A DNA stretch of 64,000 nt from Microbacterium sp. AK031 (GTDB lineage Bacteria > Actinomycetota > Actinomycetes > Actinomycetales > Microbacteriaceae), in assembly GCF_024807145.1 (NCBI RefSeq), contig NZ_JANUCA010000008.1, positions 1 to 64,000 of the forward strand, read 5' to 3'. Positions within the stretch are counted from its first letter, which is position 1. The number at the start of each line of letters is the position of its first letter. The position numbers and the translations under genes are program-made. Shown here piece by piece: positions 16,886 through 24,353 of this stretch. The notes under the pieces were generated by a model. It ran no database searches, was not told the origin of the DNA, and worked only from the letters and a program-made list of their open reading frames with translations.

Positions 16886-18334
16886 ATGGACGGGTTCGCG
16901 GCTGTCGACTTCGGCTTCGCGCGCGAGGTGCTCCAGCGAGGCATCGCGGCGCTCTATCTCGTCGCCTTCGTCTCGTCGCTGAACCAGTTCCGGCCGCTGC
17001 TGGGCGAGCACGGACTGCTGCCCGCACCGGCGCTGCTGCAATGGGCCTCCACGTCGAAGGCGCGCGGGCGGATGCTGCAGCCGACGCTGTTCCGCCGCAT
17101 CAGCTACACCGACCGACGCCTCGCGGTGCTGTGCTGGGCGGGCATCGTCATCGCGGCGCTGCTCGTCGCCGGTGTCCCGCAGATGGCGCCGCCGTGGGTG
17201 CCGATGGTGTGCTTCCTGCTGCTGTGGTTCGGATACATGTCGATCTCCAGTATCGGGCAGACGTTCTACGGGTTCGGGTGGGAGATGCTGCTGTTGGAGG
17301 CGGGCTTCCTCGCCGCGTTCCTCGGCTCGCGCGATCAGCCGCCGCCGACCGTCGTGATCGTGCTGTTGTGGTGGCTGGTGTTCCGCCTGGAGTTCGGTGC
17401 GGGTATGATCAAGATCCGCGGAGGGCGGGAATGGCGCGATCTCACGGCGCTGACCTTCCACCACGAGACGCAGCCGATGCCGGGGCCATTGAGCCGCCAG
17501 GCGCATCTGCTGCCGCGGTGGTTGCACAAGGCCGAGGTGGTGGGCAACCACTTCGCGCAACTGGTCGTGCCGTTCTTCCTGTTCGCGCCGCTGCTCTCGC
17601 TCTGGATGCCGGGGTCGGTACCGCTGCTCATCGGCGCCGCTGCGGGCGCGATCGTCATCGTGACGCAACTGTGGCTCATCTTCACGGGCAACTTCGCGTG
17701 GCTGAACTGGGCGACGGTCGTGATCGCGTTCTCAGCGATCGGGATGCCCGCGAATGCCCCCGGAGCGGACGCGCTCCCGCTCTACTGGATCGTGATCACG
17801 TCGGCCGTCGGCATCCTGTATCTCGTCGTCAGCTGGCCGGCCCTGCATAACCTGTTCGCGCGTCGTCAGCTGATGAACGCGAGCTTCAACCGCTGGCAGA
17901 TCGCGAACGCCTATGGCGCGTTCGGCACCGTGACGAAGGAGCGGGTGGAGATCGTCATCGAGGGCACGCTCGATGACGACCCGGATGCCGCGACCTGGCG
18001 CGAGTATGAGTTCAAGGGCAAGCCCGGAGATGTGCGCCGCGTGCCGCGGCAGTTCGCGCCGTACCATCTGCGCCTCGACTGGCTGATGTGGTTCCTGCCG
18101 CTCGGGCGCTCGCTGGACGACTGGTTCACGGTGCTGCTGGCGAGGCTACTGCAGGCGGATGCTCCGACCCTGGCATTGCTGCGTGTCGATCCGTTCGAGG
18201 GACAGCGGCCGCGGTGGGTGCGGGCGGTGTCGTACCGATACCGCTTCGCGACCAGGGAGGAGCGCCGGAAGAGCGGCGTGGTGTGGGTGCGCGATCGGCG
18301 ACGCGAGGTCGTGGGGGCTGCGGAGCTGCGGTGA
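16886..18334 (+). CDS. Lipase maturation factor family membrane protein
   Basis: This 482-aa protein has about eight to nine hydrophobic segments in its first 310 residues and a soluble C-terminal domain with PRQFAPYHLRLDWLMWFLPL. It resembles bacterial members of the lipase maturation factor (LMF1-like) family, including GQTFYGFGWEMLLLEAGFL and RLEFGAGMIKIRGG. In animals LMF1 assists lipase folding; the bacterial role is unknown. It is a single gene with a leaderless-type promoter. Confidence 0.78.
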   Translation: MDGFAAVDFGFAREVLQRGIAALYLVAFVSSLNQFRPLLGEHGLLPAPALLQWASTSKARGRMLQPTLFRRISYTDRRLAVLCWAGIVIAALLVAGVPQMAPPWVPMVCFLLLWFGYMSISSIGQTFYGFGWEMLLLEAGFLAAFLGSRDQPPPTVVIVLLWWLVFRLEFGAGMIKIRGGREWRDLTALTFHHETQPMPGPLSRQAHLLPRWLHKAEVVGNHFAQLVVPFFLFAPLLSLWMPGSVPLLIGAAAGAIVIVTQLWLIFTGNFAWLNWATVVIAFSAIGMPANAPGADALPLYWIVITSAVGILYLVVSWPALHNLFARRQLMNASFNRWQIANAYGAFGTVTKERVEIVIEGTLDDDPDAATWREYEFKGKPGDVRRVPRQFAPYHLRLDWLMWFLPLGRSLDDWFTVLLARLLQADAPTLALLRVDPFEGQRPRWVRAVSYRYRFATREERRKSGVVWVRDRRREVVGAAELR

Positions 18335-18357
18335 GTGCCGAGCGGATTCGGTACGGA

Positions 18358-18433
18358 TGCACGACCCGGGAGCGGATGCACGATCATTCGGGGTCTCCGG
18401 TCGTGCAGGTGTTCCTCGATCGTGCAGGTGTGC
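18358..18433. repeat. 19-base repeats of TGCACGA forming interleaved inverted repeats
   Basis: TGCACGACC (18358-18366) and TGCACGATC (18377-18385) are 19 bases apart. Their complements GGTCGTGCA (18399-18407) and GATCGTGCA (18418-18426) follow, also 19 bases apart, with a partial fifth unit GGTCGTGC after them. Units 1 and 3, and 2 and 4, are perfect complements. The array lies between convergent genes and may act in termination. Confidence 0.6.
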
Positions 18434-18488
18434 CCGGTCGTGCCGACTCCCCGGCGGCAAGGACCTCGGGGTGACAGGGACGCCCGAG

Positions 18489-19304
18489 CTATGCCCGCTC
18501 GTCGTCCCGGTGCAGACTGGCGGGCTCCGGCTCGGGTGCGCGTTCTGCGAGCGGTTCGCGCTCCGGGGTCGGCGTAGGCGTCGGGCCGGACGTGATCTCC
18601 CGCGCGACCTGCTTCTCGAGCACCGTCACAGCGTCGTCGGAGAGGACGATGAGCCCGTCGAGCTCCTCGCGGACGCGCTTGTATGCGACGTTGCGCTCCG
18701 CCTGGGTGGCTGATTCATCCACGGCGACCTTCAGGAGCTTCTGCGCACGGTCGAGCTTCTTGCGCTCGGCCTCGGTGAACGACGAGTCGCGCAGGCGCCT
18801 GGCATCTTTCTCGGCGATCTCGAATGCGACGGCGTAGTTGCCGACAGCATCCAGATAATCGGACACGCGCTGCTCGCTGACCTTGGCGTCCGCGGTTGCC
18901 GGACGCAGAGCATCCGCCGTCTTCTTCGCCCGCAGGAATGCGGCGGTCAAGGGCTGGCGCCCGTCGCTCATGGCGGGGAAGGCGATGAGCTTCGCGACGT
19001 CGAGCTCGTAGTCCAGCCACCGCGCGGTGATCTCGTCATGCTCGGCGAACAGCCGCTCCAGCAGCTGGTTCGACGACACCTGCGCATCGGAGGCGATCTC
19101 CCGCGGCTTCTTCGAAGGAACGACCTGACCCCGCGCGGCGAGTTCTGCGGCCTTGAGCTCACCCTTCAGGCGCAGCGTCTCGAGGCGTCGTTCGTGCCGG
19201 CGCTTCGCGCCCTGCTCCCACGCCTTCGCAGCCCCGCCGGCCATTCCCATGATGGGGAAGATGAGCCACCAGAAGTTGCCCGCCCACTGCCAGAACTCTT
19301 GCAT
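18489..19304 (-). CDS. Membrane-anchored coiled-coil protein of unknown function
   Basis: This 271-aa protein begins with one hydrophobic segment (FWQWAGNFWWLIFPIMGMAGG, residues 4-24 approximately) followed by a basic, heptad-rich helical region (about 28-60) and a long charged helical body. The C-terminus is a Pro/Glu-rich low-complexity tail. I do not recognise a named family, though the layout resembles hypothetical proteins of Microbacteriaceae. It is probably anchored in the membrane with the bulk in the cytoplasm. It is transcribed alone. Confidence 0.65.
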   Translation of the reverse strand: MQEFWQWAGNFWWLIFPIMGMAGGAAKAWEQGAKRRHERRLETLRLKGELKAAELAARGQVVPSKKPREIASDAQVSSNQLLERLFAEHDEITARWLDYELDVAKLIAFPAMSDGRQPLTAAFLRAKKTADALRPATADAKVSEQRVSDYLDAVGNYAVAFEIAEKDARRLRDSSFTEAERKKLDRAQKLLKVAVDESATQAERNVAYKRVREELDGLIVLSDDAVTVLEKQVAREITSGPTPTPTPEREPLAERAPEPEPASLHRDDERA

Positions 19305-19354
19305 GATGGGATCAGCCTACTGCGGCGTAGCGGCGCGGAGGAGTGGCTGCCTGC

Positions 19355-19435
19355 TCAGCGACCCGGCGAGACCAGCCCTGTCTCATACGCCATCACGACG
19401 AGCGCTGCGCGGTCGCGCGCGGAGAGCTTGCCGAG
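19355..19435 (-). pseudogene. C-terminal fragment of a LuxR-type response regulator
   Basis: On the minus strand the codons read LGKLSARDRAALVVMAYETG followed by LVSPGR and a TGA at 19355-19357. This is the typical end of NarL/LuxR-type response regulators (recognition helix end, then AYETGLV-PG). Nothing of the receiver domain or the first helix-turn-helix helices remains. The fragment stops where multicopper-oxidase sequence begins on the other strand. Confidence 0.7.
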
Positions 19436-20085
19436 CGAGTACGGCGTCGACGAGCTGACGCTCATCGTGCAGGACAAGGAGTTCGACAGGGGCGGTCGCC
19501 TCGTGCTGAGCGACGACGGATCCGAGCCGGGGATGCTGGGCGACACCGTCATGGTCAACGGTCAACGGCACGGTCGACGCGTACCAGGAGGTGACGACCG
19601 AACGCGTGCGTCTGCGACTGCTGAACGGTTCGACCGCGAGGACGTACACGGTCGAGATGGATCGGGTGCGCCTCGCTCCGGGCGAGCGGGCCGAGGTCGT
19701 CGTCGAGTTCGAGCCGGGCGAGACCGTGCGGTCGCCAAGACCGACCTCGGCGGGATCGTGGTGCCCGCGACCTCGGGCGGGAACGACGAGTTCGATGTGC
19801 TGGAGTTCCGGGCCGCCGATTCGCTGACACCGTCTCCCGAGCCGTCGTGGCCCGAGGCGCAGGATGCTGTCGCCGACAAGCTGCACGAAGACGAAGCATC
19901 CGTCACTCGAGAGTTCGTGCTGAATACCCGTGAACCCGAACCTGACGTACCGACTGCTGGTGCGCTTCGAGGACTAGGCCGATCCGACCATGCCGTTCAT
20001 GTGCCACTGCCACATGTTGCTGCATGAGGACGAGGGGATGATGGGCCAGTTCGTCGTGTTCGAGCCGGGGGTGAGGACAAGGTGC
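19427..20085 (+). pseudogene. Broken multicopper oxidase
   Basis: Three reading frames carry pieces of a multicopper oxidase. LPSEYGVDELTLIVQDKEF and GDTVMVNG come first; after a frameshift near 19565, LRLLNGSTARTYTV and RLAPGERAEVVVEFEPGE; after another near 19730, a linker region. A central part is missing; then LTYRLLVRFED is followed by a TAG (19975-19977) in place of the expected Tyr. The last piece, MCHCHMLLHEDEGMMGQF, holds the type 1/type 3 copper ligands. The N-terminal half of the enzyme is absent. Copper oxidation by this copy is impossible. Confidence 0.85.
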
Positions 20086-20110
20086 GGGCGGTGTCGGAAC
20101 CAGCACCGAA

Positions 20111-20178
20111 TTCGGAGAACTGCACATTCTTCGAAGCGATCTGCCCTGTCGGCTCCGCAGAAGCTGCATTTCTCCGAA
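20111..20178. repeat. Inverted repeat in the intergenic region before gnd
   Basis: TTCGGAGAACTGCA (20111-20124) and TGCATTTCTCCGAA (20165-20178) are complementary at 13 of 14 positions with a 40-base loop. It lies between the oxidase remnant and gnd, in a 189-base gap with no gene that I can support. It could be a terminator left from the oxidase gene or the ends of a small element. Confidence 0.5.
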
Positions 20179-20274
20179 GAAGACGCGGGCGGGATGCTGG
20201 CATCGTGCTCCAGGCCGTGTCAGGATGACCACGACTCGGCTCACGGCGGGCCGAACTGAACGGCAGGAGCGGAT

Positions 20275-21330
20275 ATGCAGCTGGCCATGGTCGGACTCGG
20301 CAGGATGGGCGCGAACATCGTCCGACGATTGATGCGCGACGGGCACGACTGCGTCGTCTACGACGTGAACGCGGATGCCGTCGCTGCACTCGTCGCAGAG
20401 GGGGCGACCGGTGCCGAGAGCATTGCGGATCTCGCCTCGAAGCTCGAGCCGACCCGGGTCGTGTGGATGATGGTGCCCGCATCGCTCACCGGATCGGTGG
20501 CCGAAGAGGTGGCCGGTGTTCTCGACAGGGGCGACATCCTCATCGACGGCGGAAACTCGAACTACCGCGACGATGTCCGCCGGGCCGCATCACTGCACGA
20601 GCGCGGCATCGAGTACGTCGACATCGGAACGAGCGGCGGTGTGTTCGGACTCGAGCGCGGCTACTGCCTCATGGTCGGCGGCAGTGAGAATGCGTTCGCG
20701 CACATCGAGCCCGTGCTGCGCACGATCGCACCGGGGGTCGGAGAGGTCGAGCGAACCCCCGGACGGAATGGCGATCTCACACCCGAGGAGCAGGGCTATC
20801 TGCACTGCGGACCCTCCGGCGCCGGACACTTCGTGAAGATGGTGCACAACGGCATCGAGTACGGAGTCATGGCATCGATCGCCGAAGGACTCAACCTGCT
20901 CAAGAATGCGGATGCCGGTGTGCGTGAAGCCGAGCACTCCGCCGAGATCGCACCGCTGGAGGAGCCGGAGTTCTACCAGTTCCCGATCGACACCGACAAG
21001 GTGGCCGAGCTGTGGCGGCGCGGGTCAGTGATCTCGTCCTGGCTGCTCGACCTCACCGCAGCCGCTCTGCACGAGAACCCGACGCTCGACGGGCTGGCCG
21101 GCCGGGTGTCGGACTCGGGCGAGGGCCGGTGGACGGTCAAGGCCGCAGTCGACGTGGGCGTTCCGGTTCCGGTCCTTGCGGCGTCGCTCTTCGAACGGTT
21201 CGCCTCGCGTGATGAGGACCAGTTCGCCAACCAGGTGCTCTCGGCAATGCGACTGCAGTTCGGCGGGCACCAGGAACGCCCGGCCGGCGACGTGATGGAA
21301 GCGGGCGCGCGCAAGGCCGACGCCGGCTGA
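20275..21330 (+). CDS. gnd: 6-phosphogluconate dehydrogenase, short (YqeC/NAD) type
   Basis: This 351-aa enzyme converts 6-phosphogluconate to ribulose 5-phosphate with loss of CO2. It has the dinucleotide motif GLGRMGANIVRRL at the N-terminus, VYDVNADAV after the second strand (Asp favours NAD), the family signature DGGNSNYRDD, and a catalytic KMVHNGIEYG. The length is that of the decarboxylating short form, not the 470-aa E. coli Gnd. GGAG precedes the ATG. It stands alone. Confidence 0.88.
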   Translation: MQLAMVGLGRMGANIVRRLMRDGHDCVVYDVNADAVAALVAEGATGAESIADLASKLEPTRVVWMMVPASLTGSVAEEVAGVLDRGDILIDGGNSNYRDDVRRAASLHERGIEYVDIGTSGGVFGLERGYCLMVGGSENAFAHIEPVLRTIAPGVGEVERTPGRNGDLTPEEQGYLHCGPSGAGHFVKMVHNGIEYGVMASIAEGLNLLKNADAGVREAEHSAEIAPLEEPEFYQFPIDTDKVAELWRRGSVISSWLLDLTAAALHENPTLDGLAGRVSDSGEGRWTVKAAVDVGVPVPVLAASLFERFASRDEDQFANQVLSAMRLQFGGHQERPAGDVMEAGARKADAG

Positions 21331-21388
21331 GGCTGGACTCGCCGCGTGCTGCCGGTTGCCTTGGACCCGGCCGCTGATTGACGAGGGG

Positions 21389-21466
21389 CACATGTCAGTC
21401 GAAAGCACAGATGTCGGCTGGCATCAGCTGTTTGGGCCGACAACTGTGCCGATCGACTGACATGTG
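21389..21466. repeat. Palindromic repeat element, copy 1
   Basis: CACATGTCAGTCGA (21389-21402) pairs perfectly with TCGACTGACATGTG (21453-21466). Inside, CACAGATGTCGGC (21406-21418) pairs with GCCGACAACTGTG (21436-21448) with one mismatch. The whole 78-base element is intergenic. A diverged copy occurs at 22957-23031. Confidence 0.75.
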
Positions 21467-21503
21467 TACCCGGCACGGTGTCGAGGCGCGGTCCGAGCCG
21501 GAA

Positions 21504-21608
21504 TCAGCCCTTCGCTGCCCGCTCGTCCGCTCCGAACCGCTGAGCCCCGAGCACCCCGAGCAGCCGGAGCTTCTCCTCGTCCTCGCTGCGGGGTGCGGCG
21601 GTCAGCAC
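21504..21608 (-). pseudogene. C-terminal fragment of an unidentified gene
   Basis: About 34 minus-strand codons (LTAAPRSEDEEKLRLLGVLG onward, ending QRFGADERAAKG and TGA at 21504-21506) have ordinary coding character and abut a headless SDR on the other strand. The tail resembles those of small regulators, but I cannot assign a family. It looks like what is left of a gene divergent from the SDR. Confidence 0.4.
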
Positions 21609-21614
21609 GAGCAG

Positions 21615-22205
21615 ACGGATGCCGCGTCCATCACCGATGCAGCGAACGAGGTCATCGCGCGTCATCCCGATCTCAATGTGCTGATCCCGATGGCGGGCAT
21701 CATGCGCATGGAGGACTGGACGGAACCCGGCAGCTTCCTCCAGAACGCCGAGGCGACCGTGACGACGAACCTGCTCGGGCCGATCCGCCTGATCTCGGCG
21801 TTCATGGAGCATCTGCTCGCACAACCGGATGCCACGATCATGACCGTCTCGTCGGGGTTGGCGTTCGCGCCGCTGCGCGTCACGCCCACGTACAACGCGA
21901 CGAAGGCTGCGATCCACCAGCTCAGTGAATCGCTGCGGCTGCAGTTCGCAGGCACGAACGTGAGCGTGGTCGAACTCGTGCCGCCGTCGGTGCAGACCAA
22001 ACTCATGCCGGGGCATCAGGACGACCCGTTCGCGATGCCTCTGGACGAGTACATCGATGAGATCATGGCCCTGCTCGAGGCGCAGCCGGACGTCACTGAG
22101 GTGCAGGTCGAGCGCGTGAAGTTCCTGCGCTACGGCGAAGCGCGCGGGGATCAGGCGCAGGTCATCGCGGCGCTCAACCGAATGGACGCGCTCGCCGCGA
22201 GCTGA
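21615..22205 (+). pseudogene. SDR oxidoreductase lacking its N-terminus
   Basis: The sequence keeps the second half of a DltE-like short-chain dehydrogenase: ITDAANEVIARHPDLNVLIP, the (N)AG region changed to PMAG, VSSGLAF, the catalytic YNATKAAIHQL (Tyr and Lys), and an intact C-terminus. The first about 50 residues, including the TGxxxGIG cofactor loop, are missing and are replaced by unrelated sequence. Without that loop the protein should not bind NAD(P). No start codon with a ribosome-binding site precedes the fragment. Confidence 0.72.
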
Positions 22206-22271
22206 GGTTCCCGGGTGCACGGCTACGGGACCGGTGGCCGCGCACCGTGTGGTCAGGCGTCGGCACCCTGC

Positions 22272-22457
22272 TCAGGCGTCGGCATCCGTCTCGTCGGAAT
22301 CGTCGTCGTCGTCGCCCTCTGCGTCTTCCTCCGCCGCCTCCGCGGGCGCGAGGTCGTCGAGATAGGCGCGGTCATCGTTCGGATCGCCGGTGCCCCCATC
22401 GAGGCCGGTCTCGATCGGGTCGTCCATGCGAGGTTCGCCGGTGTTGGGGTCGCTCAT
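22272..22457 (-). CDS. Small acidic protein
   Basis: This 61-aa protein starts MSDPNTGEPRMDDPIE and ends in a Glu/Asp-rich tail. There are no hydrophobic segments. ATG 22457 is preceded by AGGAG six bases upstream, which supports translation. It is probably a disordered cytoplasmic protein. The function is unknown. Confidence 0.55.
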   Translation of the reverse strand: MSDPNTGEPRMDDPIETGLDGGTGDPNDDRAYLDDLAPAEAAEEDAEGDDDDDSDETDADA

Positions 22458-22546
22458 GAGGTGCTCCTGTCGTGAGTGTGTCCGCCCAGCGTCGTCCGGC
22501 CGCCTCGCCGTCGCCAGAGGGTTGACAACCCGCGTCCTCCCCGAGG

Positions 22547-22900
22547 TCAGCGCCCCAGTTTCTCTGCGCACGGCACGCAGAGCGTGGCGAACGGCCTGAC
22601 GCGCAGCCGCGCGATCGGGATGCTGCGACCGCAGTTCGCGCAGACGCCGTAGTCGCCGGAATCCATCCTGGCCAGCGCGTCATCGAGCTGCTGCAGTTCG
22701 TCGCGCGCCCCGTCGAGCAGCCCGCTCAACCTCGACCATTCGGCCGACAGCGGAACGCCCTCCGGATCGTGCTCGTCATCATCGCTCTGGCTGCTGCGAT
22801 CGTGCGTCAGCTCGGTGAGCGTTGCCGCGAGCGACTCCGTGCGAGCGTTCGCCTCGCGGCGCAGCACTTCCAGCAGGGTGCGCAGCTCGGTGTCGGTCAC
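22547..22900 (-). CDS. DksA/TraR-type zinc-finger protein
   Basis: This 117-aa protein has an N-terminal coiled coil (about 5-75) and a C4 zinc finger, CANCG...CVPC, near the C-terminus. This is the DksA/TraR architecture. Members reach the RNA polymerase secondary channel and modulate transcription, or act as general stress proteins. I place the start at GTG 22900 (MTDTELRTLLEVL), because codons further upstream run into repeat DNA. Only one acidic pair lies near the coiled-coil tip, so DksA-like activity is uncertain. Confidence 0.75.
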   Translation of the reverse strand: MTDTELRTLLEVLRREANARTESLAATLTELTHDRSSQSDDDEHDPEGVPLSAEWSRLSGLLDGARDELQQLDDALARMDSGDYGVCANCGRSIPIARLRVRPFATLCVPCAEKLGR

Positions 22901-22956
22901 GGTCTCAGAGTAGCGCCGGGTGCAGGTGCGGGGTCGGGTACCGGCGGGGGTACAGG

Positions 22957-23031
22957 CGTCAGCCAGAATCACGGATGTCAGCCGAGAACCGGCTGTTTCG
23001 GCTGACATCCGTGTCGATCGACTGACATGTG
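22957..23031. repeat. Palindromic repeat element, copy 2
   Basis: ACGGATGTCAGCCGA (22971-22985) and TCGGCTGACATCCGT (22998-23012) are perfect 15-base complements. The element then continues with GATCGACTGACATGTGT, which is identical in copy 1. The left outer arm (around 22958-22970) is recognisable but diverged. It lies between the DksA-like gene and a cupin remnant. Confidence 0.7.
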
Positions 23032-23044
23032 TCCCGGGTGAACG

Positions 23045-23244
23045 CTATTCGAGCCACTCCGTCACGAAGCGATCGTTCGCGTGCACGTGCGTGGCCTCGT
23101 ACGTGCCTCCGTCCAGCACCTCGAAGCGGTGCGTGACGAGCGCGGGCACGACGAGGAGCTGCCCTCCTGTGCCGACGACCTTCTCGTCTCCGACCGTGAA
23201 CAGAACCATGCCGTGGTGGATCACGAAGACGTTGGCGCAGCGCG
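23045..23244 (-). pseudogene. C-terminal remnant of a cupin-domain protein
   Basis: Minus-strand codons read LTRCANVFVIHHGMVLFTVG, then a turn, LLVVPALVTHRFEVLDGG and a tail ending RFVTEWLE with TAG at 23045-23047. This is the second half of a small cupin barrel. The front half with the metal-binding HxH motif is missing, and the fragment abuts the stop of the DUF2786 gene. A 54-aa product from ATG 23209 is conceivable but would be an incomplete fold. Confidence 0.6.
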
Positions 23245-23952
23245 TCAGGACATGACAGCATTCCCGCCGGTGTTCGCCTCACGACCCGAGCGATGCCCGT
23301 GGGTGAAGGCCGAGCGGTCCGCGCCCTGGCGTGCCCGTCCCCGTCGATGAGGAATCGCGTCGACGAATGCATCGACCCGGTCCTGACGGTCTGCCAGCAC
23401 GAGGGCGGTGCCCGACCCGGATTCTTCGATGATCGCGGCGCGGCTCTCTCGAAGGCGCTCGGCGGCACCGATCCCGAACCCGCGGATGAATCCACTGCGT
23501 GCGCGTCGCTTCTCGCTCTCGGAGTGCCACCGGTACAGCTCTCTGCGACTCGCCCACCATGACCTCATCGCGACCATCGCCTGCACCTCGAGGCTTGCGG
23601 TGAGGATCTTCGCCTGCTGGACGTCAGACGTGAACCCGACGAAGTACAGGATGTATCCGCCGCCCGGTCGCTCCGACTGCATCGGTCTGATCGAGCCGAG
23701 CGCGAAGGCGACGTTGCCGCCCAGTTCGCGGATGTCTCGTGCGTAGGAGCCGGTGAACATCATCTGCTCCTGCACGATCTCTTCGCGTTCCTGACCCGTC
23801 TTCGCGCGCCGTGCATCGAGCCGTGCCTGCTCGATGCCGTACTTCACCATCAGCCTCTCGGCATGCTCGGTGAGGGCCTCGGCTTCCTCCGGCATCGTGC
23901 TCTCGGCTTTCGCCAGCAACTTCGCAATCAGGTCCAGTTTGGCTTCACTCAT
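23245..23952 (-). CDS. DUF2786 domain protein
   Basis: This 235-aa protein begins MSEAKLDLIAKLLAKAESTM, with the family-typical KLLAKAES...EEAEAL segment (about residues 8-45), then a basic middle part and a Gly/Arg-rich end. The function of DUF2786 proteins is unknown; some resemble metal-dependent hydrolases. ATG 23952 has GGAGG six bases upstream. The usual family C-terminus is not obvious and the stop lies next to cupin debris, so the last residues may have been altered by a rearrangement. Confidence 0.7.
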   Translation of the reverse strand: MSEAKLDLIAKLLAKAESTMPEEAEALTEHAERLMVKYGIEQARLDARRAKTGQEREEIVQEQMMFTGSYARDIRELGGNVAFALGSIRPMQSERPGGGYILYFVGFTSDVQQAKILTASLEVQAMVAMRSWWASRRELYRWHSESEKRRARSGFIRGFGIGAAERLRESRAAIIEESGSGTALVLADRQDRVDAFVDAIPHRRGRARQGADRSAFTHGHRSGREANTGGNAVMS

Positions 23953-24122
23953 TGCGTCCTCCTTCGTCTGCGATGTGTTCAGCCTTCGCGGATGCTCCGA
24001 CATCGCAGAGCGCGAAAGCGCGAAAGGTGGATGCTTCGCTGAACAGCGGATGCGGTGGAGGAGGAGTCAGAGACAACGATCCTCAGAGAGGGCCACGGCG
24101 CGCGCGGACCCCCGGAACCCGA

Positions 24123-24172
24123 GACGGCGCAGGAAGACGGCGCAGAAAGACGGACCGAAGACGGCGCAGGAA
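24123..24172. repeat. Short tandem repeat (GACGGCGCAGGAA, four units)
   Basis: Units at 24123-24135, 24136-24148, 24149-24159 and 24160-24172; the third is shortened and diverged. The array lies between the DUF2786 gene and the small membrane-protein gene downstream of purL, in otherwise gene-free DNA. Confidence 0.6.
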
Positions 24173-24176
24173 GAGG

Positions 24177-24353
24177 TCAGCCGAACAGCAGCGACAGCAC
24201 GGTCGAGCCGCCGCCGATGAGGATCAGCGATGCGATCGTCGCCCAGGCGACGATGCGCATGCGCCTGGTGCGGCGCTCGCCGAGGCGGCCGTAGTCCTCT
24301 TCACCGGGGTGGCCGCCGCCGTTCGAGTGGCCGTGTCGCTCGACGTCGCTCAT
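24177..24353 (-). CDS. Small single-pass membrane protein coupled to purL
   Basis: This 58-aa protein has a hydrophilic His/Gly-rich N-terminus, a cluster of arginines (RRTRRMR) and one C-terminal hydrophobic helix of about 22 residues. Its ATG overlaps the purL stop (ATGA), so it is translated with purL. The basic residues before the helix predict a cytoplasmic N-terminus. I do not recognise a family. Confidence 0.62.
   Translation of the reverse strand: MSDVERHGHSNGGGHPGEEDYGRLGERRTRRMRIVAWATIASLILIGGGSTVLSLLFG

Noticed and set aside
16784..17668. Upstream extension of the SDR frame to 559 codons
   Set aside because: The extension lies antisense to the lipase-maturation-like gene and is low-complexity; the SDR begins naturally at ATG 16783.
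18358..18433. CRISPR-like array
   Set aside because: The units are 9-10 bases with a 19-base period and include inverted copies; there are no spacers and no cas genes.
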